A DNA stretch of 64,000 nucleotides from positions 2,206,799 through 2,270,798 of the forward strand of contig NZ_JAINZO010000001.1 in the NCBI RefSeq assembly GCF_020179605.1, in the 5' to 3' direction. The stretch is from Geomonas agri. GTDB lineage: Bacteria; Desulfobacterota; Desulfuromonadia; Geobacterales; Geobacteraceae. Under the pieces are notes generated by a model. It did no database searches. It saw nothing but the letters and a program-made list of their open reading frames with translations, and had not been told where the DNA came from. This document shows positions 18,559-27,725 of the stretch, in pieces. A program made the translations under genes and the position numbers. Numbering within the stretch: position 1 is the first letter of the stretch; every line of letters begins with the position of its first letter.

Positions 18559-20514
18559 CTACCGCCCGGACCGGTTCTGTTCAGGTTCTTTGGGGGGCTT
18601 TGGTTTCTCAGGTGAGGCCCGCGCAGAAACGGCCGGACTGCCTCCTTGGTTAATCAGCACATTGCTGCCGACGATGTTGACTCCCGCCGGGCTAATATCT
18701 ATGAAGCTGTCTCCTACTTTCAGGCACACCTGAGTCAGGGATTCGATCACGATGTTTTTTGCTGAGAGGACAACTACCTCCTCCCCTGCCTGCAACGCGC
18801 ACTTGGTTGCAACCTTTAGTTGCACGTCCGCGCCCAGTGAAAGGGAAAGGGTTCCGCCAATGGTTTCATTGCAGTCGCCTACAATTTCAACGTGCTGATC
18901 GCGCGACACCTTCTCCAGCCGGTCCCGGTTGACGATGAGGTGGCGATCCTGCCCAACCCACTCCACGGAGTCCTCATTCACACGGTTCACCTGCTCCCGC
19001 TGCGCGTGAAGGTACAGCTGCTCCTCACCTTTCTTGTCCTCGAAGCGCAGCTCATTGTGCCCTTGTCCACCGGGCGTCGAACACGACTTCAGACAGCTTT
19101 TGGTCTTCTCCGCGGGCAGTTGGTAGGGTGGCAGGTTCATCCCGTTATGAAGCTGGCCGATGATGACCGGCCGGTCGGGATCACCCTCCAGGAATTGAAC
19201 CAGCACTTCATGACCGACACGGGGCAGAAATGTAGCGCCCCAACCGTTACCGGCCAGTGGCTGGCTCACCCTGATCCAGCAGGAGCTGCTGTCGTCGCCC
19301 TTCACTGCCCGATCCCAGAGAAACTTGACCTTTACCCGGCCGTACTGGTCGGTGTGAATCTCCTCTCCCGGCGGCCCCACGACCACAGCCGTCTGCGTCC
19401 CCTGCACGACCGGCTTTGGTGTAAGGCGTGTCGGGCGATATGGGGTCTGATGAGGTATGCAGACGAAGCTGTTGTGATAACTGGAAGAGGAACCTGTGGC
19501 GTATGCTTCCATCGCGTCATGCTTCACGGACACCAGGAGCAACTCCTTGCCCTCCCAGTTACTGTTGCAGTGATCTCTAAGCCTGAAGCGATAGCCGCTG
19601 GCAAAGGCACGACAATCGCTACTGCCGAACATAACGGTGGCCATTGTTTCTTCTTCCTCCATGCGGATCCTTGCCAGCCTGTCGCCTGCGCTCCTGCTGC
19701 CGTAGCAACCCGGAGCGTCATAGACCTCACATTTCGCCGTCTGTGTCTGGGCTACGGCGGGAGCTTCCGCTTTTAATCCCGTCCTTGGAATGGCGAAGTT
19801 GTAGTCATTAAGGGAGTACCTGCCGGAATGCATGTAGCGTGTGGTTTCCAGGGCGGTGATCACATCTTCGTTCCTGGTGCCGGTCGCGCTGGAACGCGAT
19901 GAGGCGTTCTGCTGAAACGGACAAGGCGGATTGGCATCGGGAGAATCTGCGATGATCATCGTGTGCTTGCCGTCCTCATGCCGGAAAAAATAGAAGAGGC
20001 CTTCTTCCTCCAGAAGGCGGGACACGAAATTGAAGGCGGTTTCCCGGTACTGGACACAGAACTCTCTCTTGTCGTAACTCCCGCGCAGATCGAAGCGGTA
20101 CCAGGAAAAACCATGGTTTTCGAATACCTGCTCCACAATCTCCGGGGTAGACCGGTTCTGGAAGATCCTTATGTCAGCACTTTTGCTAAGGGTCCAGAAC
20201 CAGGGAACGAGTATGCATCTGTAAAAGGAAAAGCGGCTATCCTCACCCTCTTCACCGCCCGACCTGCCCTGGGTGAAACTGGCAATGGTCCCGTTCAGGT
20301 ATCTCCTCCTGCCGTTAGTGAGGGTGATTGAGACAGTTGCGTTGCTGCCTGGAAGCGTTTGGAGTGGAATGGAGTGACGTTCGGAAAGTAGAGACAACTC
20401 AAAGCTGAAACTACGGGAGATCCCCTCCTCCCCGGTCAAATCCGTCAAGAGAAGTGCATCTTCCCCCAAAGTCGTGCGTATGGAAATGAGCCGGTCACGT
20501 TGTGTGAATGTCAT
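18559..20514 (-). CDS. vgrG: type VI secretion spike protein VgrG (TssI)
   Basis: A 651-residue VgrG. The N-terminal gp27-like half starts with FTQRDRLISIRTTLGED and contains FYRCILVPWFWTLSKSADIR and the ETAFNFVSRLLEEEGLFYFF block. The gp5-like OB region follows at about 380-470 (DQYGRVKVKFLWDR and WGATFLPRVGHEVLVQFLEG). The C-terminal beta-helix spike occupies about 515-630. After it there are only about 20 Pro/Lys/Glu-rich residues, so no enzymatic extension is present. VgrG trimers cap the Hcp tube and carry effectors. Its ATG overlaps the tssG stop (ATGA). No PAAR gene follows it here. Confidence 0.96.
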   Translation of the reverse strand: MTFTQRDRLISIRTTLGEDALLLTDLTGEEGISRSFSFELSLLSERHSIPLQTLPGSNATVSITLTNGRRRYLNGTIASFTQGRSGGEEGEDSRFSFYRCILVPWFWTLSKSADIRIFQNRSTPEIVEQVFENHGFSWYRFDLRGSYDKREFCVQYRETAFNFVSRLLEEEGLFYFFRHEDGKHTMIIADSPDANPPCPFQQNASSRSSATGTRNEDVITALETTRYMHSGRYSLNDYNFAIPRTGLKAEAPAVAQTQTAKCEVYDAPGCYGSRSAGDRLARIRMEEEETMATVMFGSSDCRAFASGYRFRLRDHCNSNWEGKELLLVSVKHDAMEAYATGSSSSYHNSFVCIPHQTPYRPTRLTPKPVVQGTQTAVVVGPPGEEIHTDQYGRVKVKFLWDRAVKGDDSSSCWIRVSQPLAGNGWGATFLPRVGHEVLVQFLEGDPDRPVIIGQLHNGMNLPPYQLPAEKTKSCLKSCSTPGGQGHNELRFEDKKGEEQLYLHAQREQVNRVNEDSVEWVGQDRHLIVNRDRLEKVSRDQHVEIVGDCNETIGGTLSLSLGADVQLKVATKCALQAGEEVVVLSAKNIVIESLTQVCLKVGDSFIDISPAGVNIVGSNVLINQGGSPAVSARASPEKPKPPKEPEQNRSGR

Positions 20515-21506
20515 GCTGTAAACCTCATTTGGTCGGGATCGAAGGTCACGAACGGGTCGGCATCAAGAACGGAGTCTGGCGCTTTGAGCCAGGTGGAACA
20601 GCCAAGCCTAGCTGCATCGGAAGTCACAACCCCGAGCCTACACCCGGGAACTTCCTCTCTCCTCAACATGAGCCTGGCCTCGAACTGGTATTCGGGTCCC
20701 ACCAGGAACCTGACCAGTGAAGCTAGCTCTTTCAGTTTCCGGTCTGACGACAGATCGATGAAATCGTCGAAAGACATTGGCCCCAGACAAAGCCGGAAGG
20801 TAGATTCAATGTCGCAGGTCTGGCCGCCGCAGACGGCGTCAACACCGAGCTGGCAATTGTTCTGGCCCAGCATGGTCATCTCCGACGGCTCCAAGCCCAC
20901 CATACGCGGTACAAACGACTCGACCTGGACATCCACGCTGAGGACATACTGAACGATCTGGGCAATGGTGCCGGCTGATGCTACCTGCCGACTTGCCAGC
21001 CCGCAAAACTGCAGCAATGCAGCCTCCGATGCTGAAAGCTTTTCCCGCAGTCCCTCGGTCCCCAGTCCGAGAAAGCTGAAGAGATGATTGGAGAAGACAT
21101 CGCTGTTGTCGCTTTCCTTCTGTGGCAAAAGCGAGGTGCACTTCCACGCACGATAAAAGAGGGATACGAGGCGGTGGTGAAAGAGGTCGTAGAAGTCGCC
21201 CATTGCATGATCGTGCGCCCGTTCCCGCTCCAAAAGCAGTTCATGGTACCAATGCGGCAATACTCCCGCCGGACCGATTAGTCCCATCAGGGTAACTTCG
21301 ACCTGGGTAGATCCGTCCTCACCGAAGGTAATCCCAGTGACGTCGCCTGCCGGAAAGGCAAATCCTTTCCTCACGGTGAAGCGGATCTTTTCCGTGTCTG
21401 GCGACGAGGCAGTTGCTACCTCGTGGCGGCCCCGCTGGATCCGCTCCAGCATACGAACCGTGGCAAAGAAGCCGCGGACAGATGGATTCGGCGCATGTAC
21501 TCTCAC
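20511..21506 (-). CDS. tssG: type VI secretion baseplate protein TssG
   Basis: A 331-residue TssG (VasB/ImpH). Family features are the N-terminal VRGFFATVRMLERIQRG, the middle FYDLFHHRLVSLFYRAWK and the C-terminal LGCSTWLK. I take the GTG at 21506, which overlaps the tssF stop (GTGA); a GTG at 21539 would overlap tssF by 37 bases. TssG forms the wedge of the baseplate with TssE, TssF and TssK. It is followed by the overlapping vgrG. Confidence 0.93.
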   Translation of the reverse strand: MRVHAPNPSVRGFFATVRMLERIQRGRHEVATASSPDTEKIRFTVRKGFAFPAGDVTGITFGEDGSTQVEVTLMGLIGPAGVLPHWYHELLLERERAHDHAMGDFYDLFHHRLVSLFYRAWKCTSLLPQKESDNSDVFSNHLFSFLGLGTEGLREKLSASEAALLQFCGLASRQVASAGTIAQIVQYVLSVDVQVESFVPRMVGLEPSEMTMLGQNNCQLGVDAVCGGQTCDIESTFRLCLGPMSFDDFIDLSSDRKLKELASLVRFLVGPEYQFEARLMLRREEVPGCRLGVVTSDAARLGCSTWLKAPDSVLDADPFVTFDPDQMRFTA

Positions 21507-23278
21507 AGCAGCACCTTGTCGCCGGTTCGGGCCGGCCACCGCTTGATGACCGCATCATTGCTTGCGCTCACGGCCACAAGCTGCACGAAGGAATTGATGG
21601 AAACGTACTGTCCCAGGAACCTCTCCAGAATCGACGCGAACAGGTAGACGCCGCTGCCGACGTACTTGTCCTCATTGAAGACAACCGTCACTTCCAATCC
21701 GCGGCAAAAGGCTGATCCTATTCTTCTGGTAACCGTGCGCGAACTCACTGAGACGATGCCGCTTATCTGGTGACGGGTGATAGAGGACGAGGCAAAGTCA
21801 TAGAGGGACAGCAGTTGCTTCAGCGCTGCGGCACCTCCTTCTACGATGGAGATGTAATTCAGGGAGAGATGTGAGATCAGGCGACGTTGCTGCGAGCCAT
21901 CGAGAAACGGACGTAAAGAGGGCGTCGGTTTGAGAAGACAGTTGATCGAGGTAATCGGGGCGGTGGACTCAGTCTCAAAGTCTCCGTTGGAATCGCCGAA
22001 AGGAATCCTGACAGGGAGGTCACGGTTGGAGCTGGTGACGCGGACCAAAACCGTTTCTTCCATCGGAACAGTGGCAGCATCGACAGGCTCACAAAGGGAA
22101 AGGAAAACCTCGGTGCCGGCGTCGTGCAGGCGCGAAGCCGGCCGCCGTTGAGACTGCCATACCCCTGCACTATCCTCTACGCCGTCCCCTGAAAACACCG
22201 GGCGGTAGCACTTTAGCTCACGAAGGGAAGTCGCCTCGTAAGTCATGACTTCATCGACACTCAGTACCTCGAAGGCCCCCTCACCTCTTACGTCAGGAAC
22301 GATCCGGTACTCACTCTTGCCGTGGTTGTGCCTGATCGGCTCAGCAATCTTTTGGAAACTGTTGACGACGGGGGTCGCATAGAGGCAGAAAGTCTCCGGC
22401 CCAACCACCACGGACTCCGGCGCGTGCGTATCCAGGTAAAACAATAAATCGACGGCATCACCGGAGGCAGCACATTTCCAGAGTGCGGAGGTGCCAGTCA
22501 GATCGAGGAAAAGGAACTTGTGCGGAAAGGCGAAGTACTCGAGGAGCAGCCGATACCCAGGGAAAGACTGTTCCGGGTATGGCAGAAGTCCCTCATCTGA
22601 AGCGAAGCCAACAGGCCGCAGGCAAGCCGATGGCAGTTGCAGGGAATCAGCGGCCGAGGCACCGGGCGGCACATATTCAACAGAGCAAAGGTGATTCAGC
22701 AGCAACTGGTACAGCGGGAAAACGTGCTGGGGCTGACCGTTCAGATAAAACCGCAGCCTGTCCCCGGCAAAGGAGGCGCTGTGCAGCAACAAACGAACCC
22801 GCACCACCTGCTGCGCGCCTTTCACCAGCTTTACTGGCGCCTGCAAAGAGGCATCGATTACCTCCAACGGGCAGAGGGTGACAGGGTAGGTAGTCCTGAA
22901 CTGGCAGGACACGCCGTCAACGGGTTTGGAGAAGAGAGGCGTCCCCTTGGGGACCTGGTAGCCCGCCTCCGGCACGTTCCTGAACAGGGGCGCGAACTTC
23001 ACCACCGACAGAGACGGGATCGGCGCCGTCAATTGCGGATAGAGCACCTGTAACAGCGACTGGGTGATTTCCGGCACGCCGTCGTCGATCTTGCGCTGAA
23101 TGCGGGCGCACAGGAATGCGAAGGCCTCAATGAGCCGCTCCGTGTGCGGGTCCTCGCACTTGCCGGGCTCGAGCAGTAGTCTCCCGGCGATCTTGGGATA
23201 CTTTCTAGCGAAGTCGCTCCCCGTCTCACGCAGGAAGCTTAACTCTCTTTCGAAGTAGTCGAGGAAGTCATCGGACAT
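21503..23278 (-). CDS. tssF: type VI secretion baseplate protein TssF
   Basis: A 591-residue TssF (VasA/ImpG), the usual length. The N-terminus FLDYFERELSFLRETGSDFA and PKIAGRLLLEPGKCEDPHTE are diagnostic. The C-terminal VTVVFNEDKYVGSGVYLFAS is also typical. TssF is the main wedge protein of the T6SS baseplate in the cytoplasm under the membrane complex. It starts six bases after tssE. The third-base usage here looks less GC-biased than in the flanking metabolic genes, which would fit acquisition, but I did not compute it. Confidence 0.95.
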   Translation of the reverse strand: MSDDFLDYFERELSFLRETGSDFARKYPKIAGRLLLEPGKCEDPHTERLIEAFAFLCARIQRKIDDGVPEITQSLLQVLYPQLTAPIPSLSVVKFAPLFRNVPEAGYQVPKGTPLFSKPVDGVSCQFRTTYPVTLCPLEVIDASLQAPVKLVKGAQQVVRVRLLLHSASFAGDRLRFYLNGQPQHVFPLYQLLLNHLCSVEYVPPGASAADSLQLPSACLRPVGFASDEGLLPYPEQSFPGYRLLLEYFAFPHKFLFLDLTGTSALWKCAASGDAVDLLFYLDTHAPESVVVGPETFCLYATPVVNSFQKIAEPIRHNHGKSEYRIVPDVRGEGAFEVLSVDEVMTYEATSLRELKCYRPVFSGDGVEDSAGVWQSQRRPASRLHDAGTEVFLSLCEPVDAATVPMEETVLVRVTSSNRDLPVRIPFGDSNGDFETESTAPITSINCLLKPTPSLRPFLDGSQQRRLISHLSLNYISIVEGGAAALKQLLSLYDFASSSITRHQISGIVSVSSRTVTRRIGSAFCRGLEVTVVFNEDKYVGSGVYLFASILERFLGQYVSINSFVQLVAVSASNDAVIKRWPARTGDKVLL

Positions 23279-23284
23279 GGGGAC

Positions 23285-23791
23285 TCACGTGAGGATCGTG
23301 TAGGAGCCACTGTTGAGGTCGAAGTGGGTATCGAAGGCGGTGGAGACGGCTACCGGCTCTACCTGCAAGACGGCATCGATGAGGAAGCTGAGGCTACGCT
23401 CTCCTTGGAATTCGCCAAGCCTTACGGTCACATCCGTCAACCGCGGCTCGAAACTCTCCAGCAGTCGCACTATTTCCAAACGTATCGACTGCTGCACCCG
23501 GTGCGAGCGTGGGTTGTCGAGACTGAAATCACGGCTGCCGTAAGTGAGGATGGAGCGTTCCAGATGCGAAGGGAGGAGGACAGCCCCCTGCGAAGCCAGT
23601 CCCCGGTGCGACAGTCCCTTGTGCGTGGGGAAGGATCTGGTGTTGAACAGGTTCTCTAGGTCGCGCAGCACCGAGTCGATCAGCGACTTCACGCTGCTGC
23701 GGGAGGAGCAGGCGTTGCCAACCGGACCTTCCAGCCCATGGTCGATGAGCCTGTCCAGTAAGGATTGTCTCGGTTCCGGCTGGAATCGCAT
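23285..23791 (-). CDS. tssE: type VI secretion baseplate protein TssE
   Basis: A 168-residue gp25/GPW-type protein. The start MRFQPEPRQSLLDRLID has a G-rich ribosome site (GGCGGGGGGGCAC) upstream; a frame extending to 23851 would overlap hcp. The region SVKSLIDSVLRDLENLFNTR and the lysozyme-like gp25 core ending in DFSLDNPRSH are typical. TssE connects the baseplate with the first tail sheath ring. It lies 29 bases after hcp, in the usual hcp-E-F-G order. Confidence 0.92.
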   Translation of the reverse strand: MRFQPEPRQSLLDRLIDHGLEGPVGNACSSRSSVKSLIDSVLRDLENLFNTRSFPTHKGLSHRGLASQGAVLLPSHLERSILTYGSRDFSLDNPRSHRVQQSIRLEIVRLLESFEPRLTDVTVRLGEFQGERSLSFLIDAVLQVEPVAVSTAFDTHFDLNSGSYTILT

Positions 23792-23820
23792 GTGCCCCCC
23801 CGCCACCTGCCACGTTACGA

Positions 23821-24318
23821 TCAGACTTTCTTGTTGGTCTCCAGGTTCCATCCTGCGGCAACCTGTCCTCCGCCGGAGCCGTCGGAGCGGTTTTGCTGGG
23901 TGTAGGCGAGTTCGATCTTGCCGTAGTTGAAGGCGATCTCCTCAACCGGAATGGCTTCGCCGCCGTGGGCGCTGCCACCGGGGCGGTTCAGGCTGATGAT
24001 CACGTTACTGAGCTTGTACTCCATGTATTTCAATTTGTCCCCGCCGGCCCGACAAATCTCCAGGGTTACGCTGGGGATGTGCCTGCCGGTGGCGCAGGCT
24101 TCGAACAACTTCGGGCTCGCCTTGTCCAGCACCTTGACGACGCTGAAGTCGGAGAAACTGGCGCGCTCTGCGGAAGCGCCGCCCGCACTGCTGGCGGTGC
24201 CGGAGGTGGGCTGGGTGACGGAGAAGTTGTAGGAGAGGACCTCGATCCAGTCCCTGTGCTTGTCGTCGCTGCTCTCTCCCGGTATTCCTTCTATCTTCAA
24301 GAATGCATCAAAGGCCAT
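23821..24318 (-). CDS. hcp: type VI secretion tube protein Hcp (TssD)
   Basis: A 165-residue Hcp. The start MAFDAFLKIEGIPGESSDD, the SYNFSVTQP strand and the central VVKVLDKASPKLFEACATGR are family hallmarks, and the C-terminal IAFNYGKIELAYTQQ is the typical final strand. Hcp hexamers stack into the inner tube expelled by sheath contraction and can carry small effectors in the lumen. It is the only hcp in the window and sits 34 bases after tssC. Confidence 0.97.
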   Translation of the reverse strand: MAFDAFLKIEGIPGESSDDKHRDWIEVLSYNFSVTQPTSGTASSAGGASAERASFSDFSVVKVLDKASPKLFEACATGRHIPSVTLEICRAGGDKLKYMEYKLSNVIISLNRPGGSAHGGEAIPVEEIAFNYGKIELAYTQQNRSDGSGGGQVAAGWNLETNKKV

Positions 24319-24352
24319 GACGTCCTCCCTTTCATGGTGATCTCAACTTCGG

Positions 24353-25837
24353 TCAGCTCGTCCGGGGCGAAGGGAGATTGGCGACGAGCCGCAAGGAAAT
24401 GGTCAATTCATCCAGCTGATAGTGCGGCTTCAAGAAGGCAACCGCACGATAGCATCCCGGCCGCCCCGGCTGGTCAAACACCTCGATCCTGGCCTCCCGC
24501 AGCGGGAAGCGCGCCTTCATCTCCTGCCCGGCATCGTCGTCCAGGAGCACATAACGGCTGATCCACCGGTTTAGGTGATCCTCGACGTTCTTCCTGGTCC
24601 CGAAGCTGCCGATCTTGTCTCTCATCATTGCCTTCAGGTAGTGGGCGAAGCGCGACACGGAGAGGATGTACTGCAGCTGGCAGGATAGCCGGGCATTGGC
24701 GTTGGCGGCGTCGCTGTCGTAGAGCTTTGGCTTGTGGGCGCTCTGGACGCTGAAGAAGGCGGCCATGTCAGTTCCCTTGCAGTGCACCAGGGGGACGAAG
24801 CCGAGGTCGGCGAGCTCCTTCTCACGCCGGTCGGTGATGGCTATCTCAGTCGGGCACTTCGCCGCCAGTTCGCCCTCGCCGGTGTCGAAGGTGTGAATGG
24901 GGAGATCGGTTACCGCCCCGCCCCCTTCCACGCCACGAATGGCTGCGGTCCAGCCGTACCTGGAGAAAGCATCGGTGATGCGGCCGGCGAGACAGTAAGC
25001 GGCGTTGCCCCAGAGATAGTTGCCGTGGTCGCCGGCCACGTTCTCCTCGAACTGGAACGATTCCACCGGGTCAGTGTCCGGCCCGTACGGCAGCCGCATC
25101 AGCACGTGCGGCAGACATAGCGCCACGTACTTGGCGTCTTCGGACATCCGGAATGAGCGCCACCGGGCGTAGTCGGCTCCCTGGAAGACCTTGGCAAGAT
25201 CCCGCGGCCCGTCCAGGTCTGCGTAGCTGTCCACGCCGAAGAGGGGCGACGACGCGGAGGTGATCAGGGGAGCGTGCGCCGCGGCGGCAACTTCAGACAT
25301 CCGTGTCAACAGCGACAGGTCCTGCGGCGTGTTGCCGAACTCGTAGTCGCCCACAAGACAACCGTAAGAGGCGCCGCCGAAGCTGCCGAACTCCTCCTCG
25401 TAGATCTTCTTGAAGAGCGTGGACTGGTCGAACTCGGCCGCTTTCTCCATGTCTTTGGCGATGTCCTGCTTCGAGGCGTTCAGCACGCGGATCTTCAGGT
25501 TACTGCCCGTCTCCGCCTGGTGCACGAAATAGGAGAGCCCGCGCCAGGAGGCCTCCAGCTTCCGGAACTCGGGATGGTGAATGATCTCGTTCACCTGGTC
25601 GCCGATAAGGCGGTCGATCTCAGCGATCCGGGCATGGATCATTCGCTCGAGGTCGCCGCCGGGGACCATCTCCCCTGCCACAACCTGCTGCACCAGTTCG
25701 ACCAGCATCTCCTTCGCGTAAGGCTTTTGCTCGTCGCAACGCGCCAGGCGCCCTTCGCTTACGATGAGATCGATCAGATCGGTGGCAGTGCCTGCTTCGG
25801 CGCACGCTACGCCCTTTTCTCGATTCAACTCTTCCAT
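24353..25837 (-). CDS. tssC: type VI secretion sheath large subunit TssC
   Basis: A 494-residue VipB/TssC. It contains the invariant HPEFRKLEASWRGLSYFV at about residues 87-104, GSFGGASYGCLVGDYEFGN and the C-terminal QLDELTISLRLVANL. With TssB it forms the contractile outer sheath. It follows tssB by 13 bases. The N-terminal helix region that couples to TssB and would be handled by ClpV in other systems is present in ordinary form. Confidence 0.97.
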   Translation of the reverse strand: MEELNREKGVACAEAGTATDLIDLIVSEGRLARCDEQKPYAKEMLVELVQQVVAGEMVPGGDLERMIHARIAEIDRLIGDQVNEIIHHPEFRKLEASWRGLSYFVHQAETGSNLKIRVLNASKQDIAKDMEKAAEFDQSTLFKKIYEEEFGSFGGASYGCLVGDYEFGNTPQDLSLLTRMSEVAAAAHAPLITSASSPLFGVDSYADLDGPRDLAKVFQGADYARWRSFRMSEDAKYVALCLPHVLMRLPYGPDTDPVESFQFEENVAGDHGNYLWGNAAYCLAGRITDAFSRYGWTAAIRGVEGGGAVTDLPIHTFDTGEGELAAKCPTEIAITDRREKELADLGFVPLVHCKGTDMAAFFSVQSAHKPKLYDSDAANANARLSCQLQYILSVSRFAHYLKAMMRDKIGSFGTRKNVEDHLNRWISRYVLLDDDAGQEMKARFPLREARIEVFDQPGRPGCYRAVAFLKPHYQLDELTISLRLVANLPSPRTS

Positions 25838-25850
25838 GGTTCCCTCCTTT

Positions 25851-26378
25851 TCAGGCGCTCTCGCCGCCAGCTCCGCTGCCGCCGAAGGGACGGTGGCAGA
25901 TGGCCTTAAGGGCCTCGCCGCCAGCCAAAAGATCCTGCAGCAGTTCGTCCAACCGGTCGTTGCCGTCCAACCGGTTCAGTAGATCGGAGAGTCTTCCCCG
26001 CGCCTCGACCAGCTTCCGAAGCGGCTCCACCTGCTGCACCACGCGCTCGGGATGGAAGTCCTCCAGCGTGGTGAAGCGCAACTCGACCGCAAGCTGGGAG
26101 CCGTCGCTGCACAGCGTGTTGTCGACCCTGAAGGCGAGCCGAGGTTGGACAGCTTCCATGACGCGGTTGAAATTGTCCCGGTCGACTTCCACGAACTTCC
26201 TCTCCTTAAGCTTGGGCAGAGGAGGGTCCGGGGTTCCGGACAGGTCGGCTAGCACACCCACCACGAAAGGAATTTCCTTTACCTCCACGCCGTCCTCGAC
26301 CTCGACGTCGTAGGTGATGCGGACCCGGGGCGCCCTCACTCTCTCCAGCCTGTGTTGCAGACTTTCTGAAATAGCCAT
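25851..26378 (-). CDS. tssB: type VI secretion sheath small subunit TssB
   Basis: A 175-residue VipA/TssB. The beta-strand pair VRITYDVEVEDGVEVKEIPF and LADLSG are diagnostic, followed by the DNFNRVMEAVQPRLAFRVDN segment and a helical C-terminus ending in a Gly/Ser-rich tail. TssB dimerises with TssC to build the sheath protomer. The order tssA-tssB-tssC is conserved. Confidence 0.96.
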   Translation of the reverse strand: MAISESLQHRLERVRAPRVRITYDVEVEDGVEVKEIPFVVGVLADLSGTPDPPLPKLKERKFVEVDRDNFNRVMEAVQPRLAFRVDNTLCSDGSQLAVELRFTTLEDFHPERVVQQVEPLRKLVEARGRLSDLLNRLDGNDRLDELLQDLLAGGEALKAICHRPFGGSGAGGESA

Positions 26379-26399
26379 GGTCTCTCCTCCTGCCGATCC

Positions 26400-27716
26400 C
26401 TAGTGGGGGTACGGCATTGCCTTGGTGACGTCGAGCAGACAGATGCGCTTGAACAGCGCGCGGGCAAGGTCGAGGTCGCTGTCGCGGGGGCCATCGGCTT
26501 GAAGACAGCGGTAGTAGGCGGCCAATACTTCGGCGATCCAAAGTGGCGACTCCCATCGCTCCAGATGTAGTTCCTCGATGGTTCCGTGCAACTCCTCCAT
26601 GATCGGCCGGGCCAGGTCCGCCCTTCCCGCTTCAAGGCAAAGCTTGGCCATCAGGAGCCTGACCCGGTTGCGATCTCGCAACGACTCGGTGCCATTACCG
26701 GCGAAGAGCAGCATGGCCACGGCCTCCTGCAGCTGCCCCGCCGCGACCATGGCCAGCGCATCGCGCCACAACGCATGCTCAGGGAGCTCCCCGGCGCAAT
26801 CGGCTGCAGCGGCTGCAGCAAGGTCCGGCACCGGGTGCAGGGCGGCCTCTTCCCCTTTGCTACCGTTCACAACGCGCGCCGCTTTGGTACGCCCTGCCGT
26901 CGGGGCGGGCGCCGCGTTGCCGGCATGGGCCCGGTAGAGCGTATCGACGAGCTTACTGCAACCGTCGATGGCCGCGGCAAGCTCGCCCACAGTCGGCGCC
27001 GAGGACACAAACTTATCCTCGAGCACCGTTGCCAGCCGTTGCACTCGTTGACTGCACCTGAGCAGCCCACCGCGCAGCGCGGCGGCATAACCTGCGCTGG
27101 AGCGAGCGACTGCGGCATCGAAATCCTCAGGACTCACCGCCGACTCGGCCAGGAGTTGGTCACGGCGGCTCTTCTTACACTCGTCGATTTCTCCGTAGCG
27201 GTCCTTGACCTCCGCCTCCGAGCCCACCTCCCGGGATTGCCGCCATTGAAGCCACGAGTAGCCGGGCGTGAGCGCCGGGTCGGTAAGCGGGATCTGCCGA
27301 ACGTGTAAAGCAACTTTCCCGTCCAGGAACTGGAAAGGGGTGGCACGGTACTCCAGGTCCCCCTCCTCCGTCTGCGGATACACCGTTTCCCAGAAGCGCT
27401 CGGCAAGACCCGTGATCAGCTCGAGCCCCAACTCCAGACCGGCAAAACCTTCGGTGACGGTCAGCCCTTCGGCAAGCCACGCCGCTATCTGCAGGTCCTT
27501 GGTCTTTTCTCCCAGTGCTGCGGTAGCAAGAGAAATGGCCTTGTCCCAGTTCGCCTGTTTGACGTCGTGCTGCCAGTCCCCCATGGCAACGGCATCCTCG
27601 CAGCGGCGGGCCTCCATGATCTCCTCGTAGACAGTCGTGTAGCGGAGGTCGCTCCCGGCAGGGCTTTCTGAAGAGATGGGCAGCAGCAGCTTCTCTAGGC
27701 AAAGGTCCCTGATCAT
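26400..27716 (-). CDS. tssA: type VI secretion assembly protein TssA
   Basis: A 438-residue ImpA-type TssA. The N-terminal ImpA_N domain begins with SSESPAGSDLRYT and has WDKAISLATAALGEKTKDLQ; the middle is Ala/Gly rich and the C-terminal third is helical (VRLLMAKLCLEAGRADLARP). TssA recruits tail components and caps the growing sheath. It lies between tssM and tssB. Class (TssA1 or TssA2) cannot be settled from this reading. Confidence 0.9.
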   Translation of the reverse strand: MIRDLCLEKLLLPISSESPAGSDLRYTTVYEEIMEARRCEDAVAMGDWQHDVKQANWDKAISLATAALGEKTKDLQIAAWLAEGLTVTEGFAGLELGLELITGLAERFWETVYPQTEEGDLEYRATPFQFLDGKVALHVRQIPLTDPALTPGYSWLQWRQSREVGSEAEVKDRYGEIDECKKSRRDQLLAESAVSPEDFDAAVARSSAGYAAALRGGLLRCSQRVQRLATVLEDKFVSSAPTVGELAAAIDGCSKLVDTLYRAHAGNAAPAPTAGRTKAARVVNGSKGEEAALHPVPDLAAAAAADCAGELPEHALWRDALAMVAAGQLQEAVAMLLFAGNGTESLRDRNRVRLLMAKLCLEAGRADLARPIMEELHGTIEELHLERWESPLWIAEVLAAYYRCLQADGPRDSDLDLARALFKRICLLDVTKAMPYPH

Positions 27717-27725
27717 GGTGTCCCC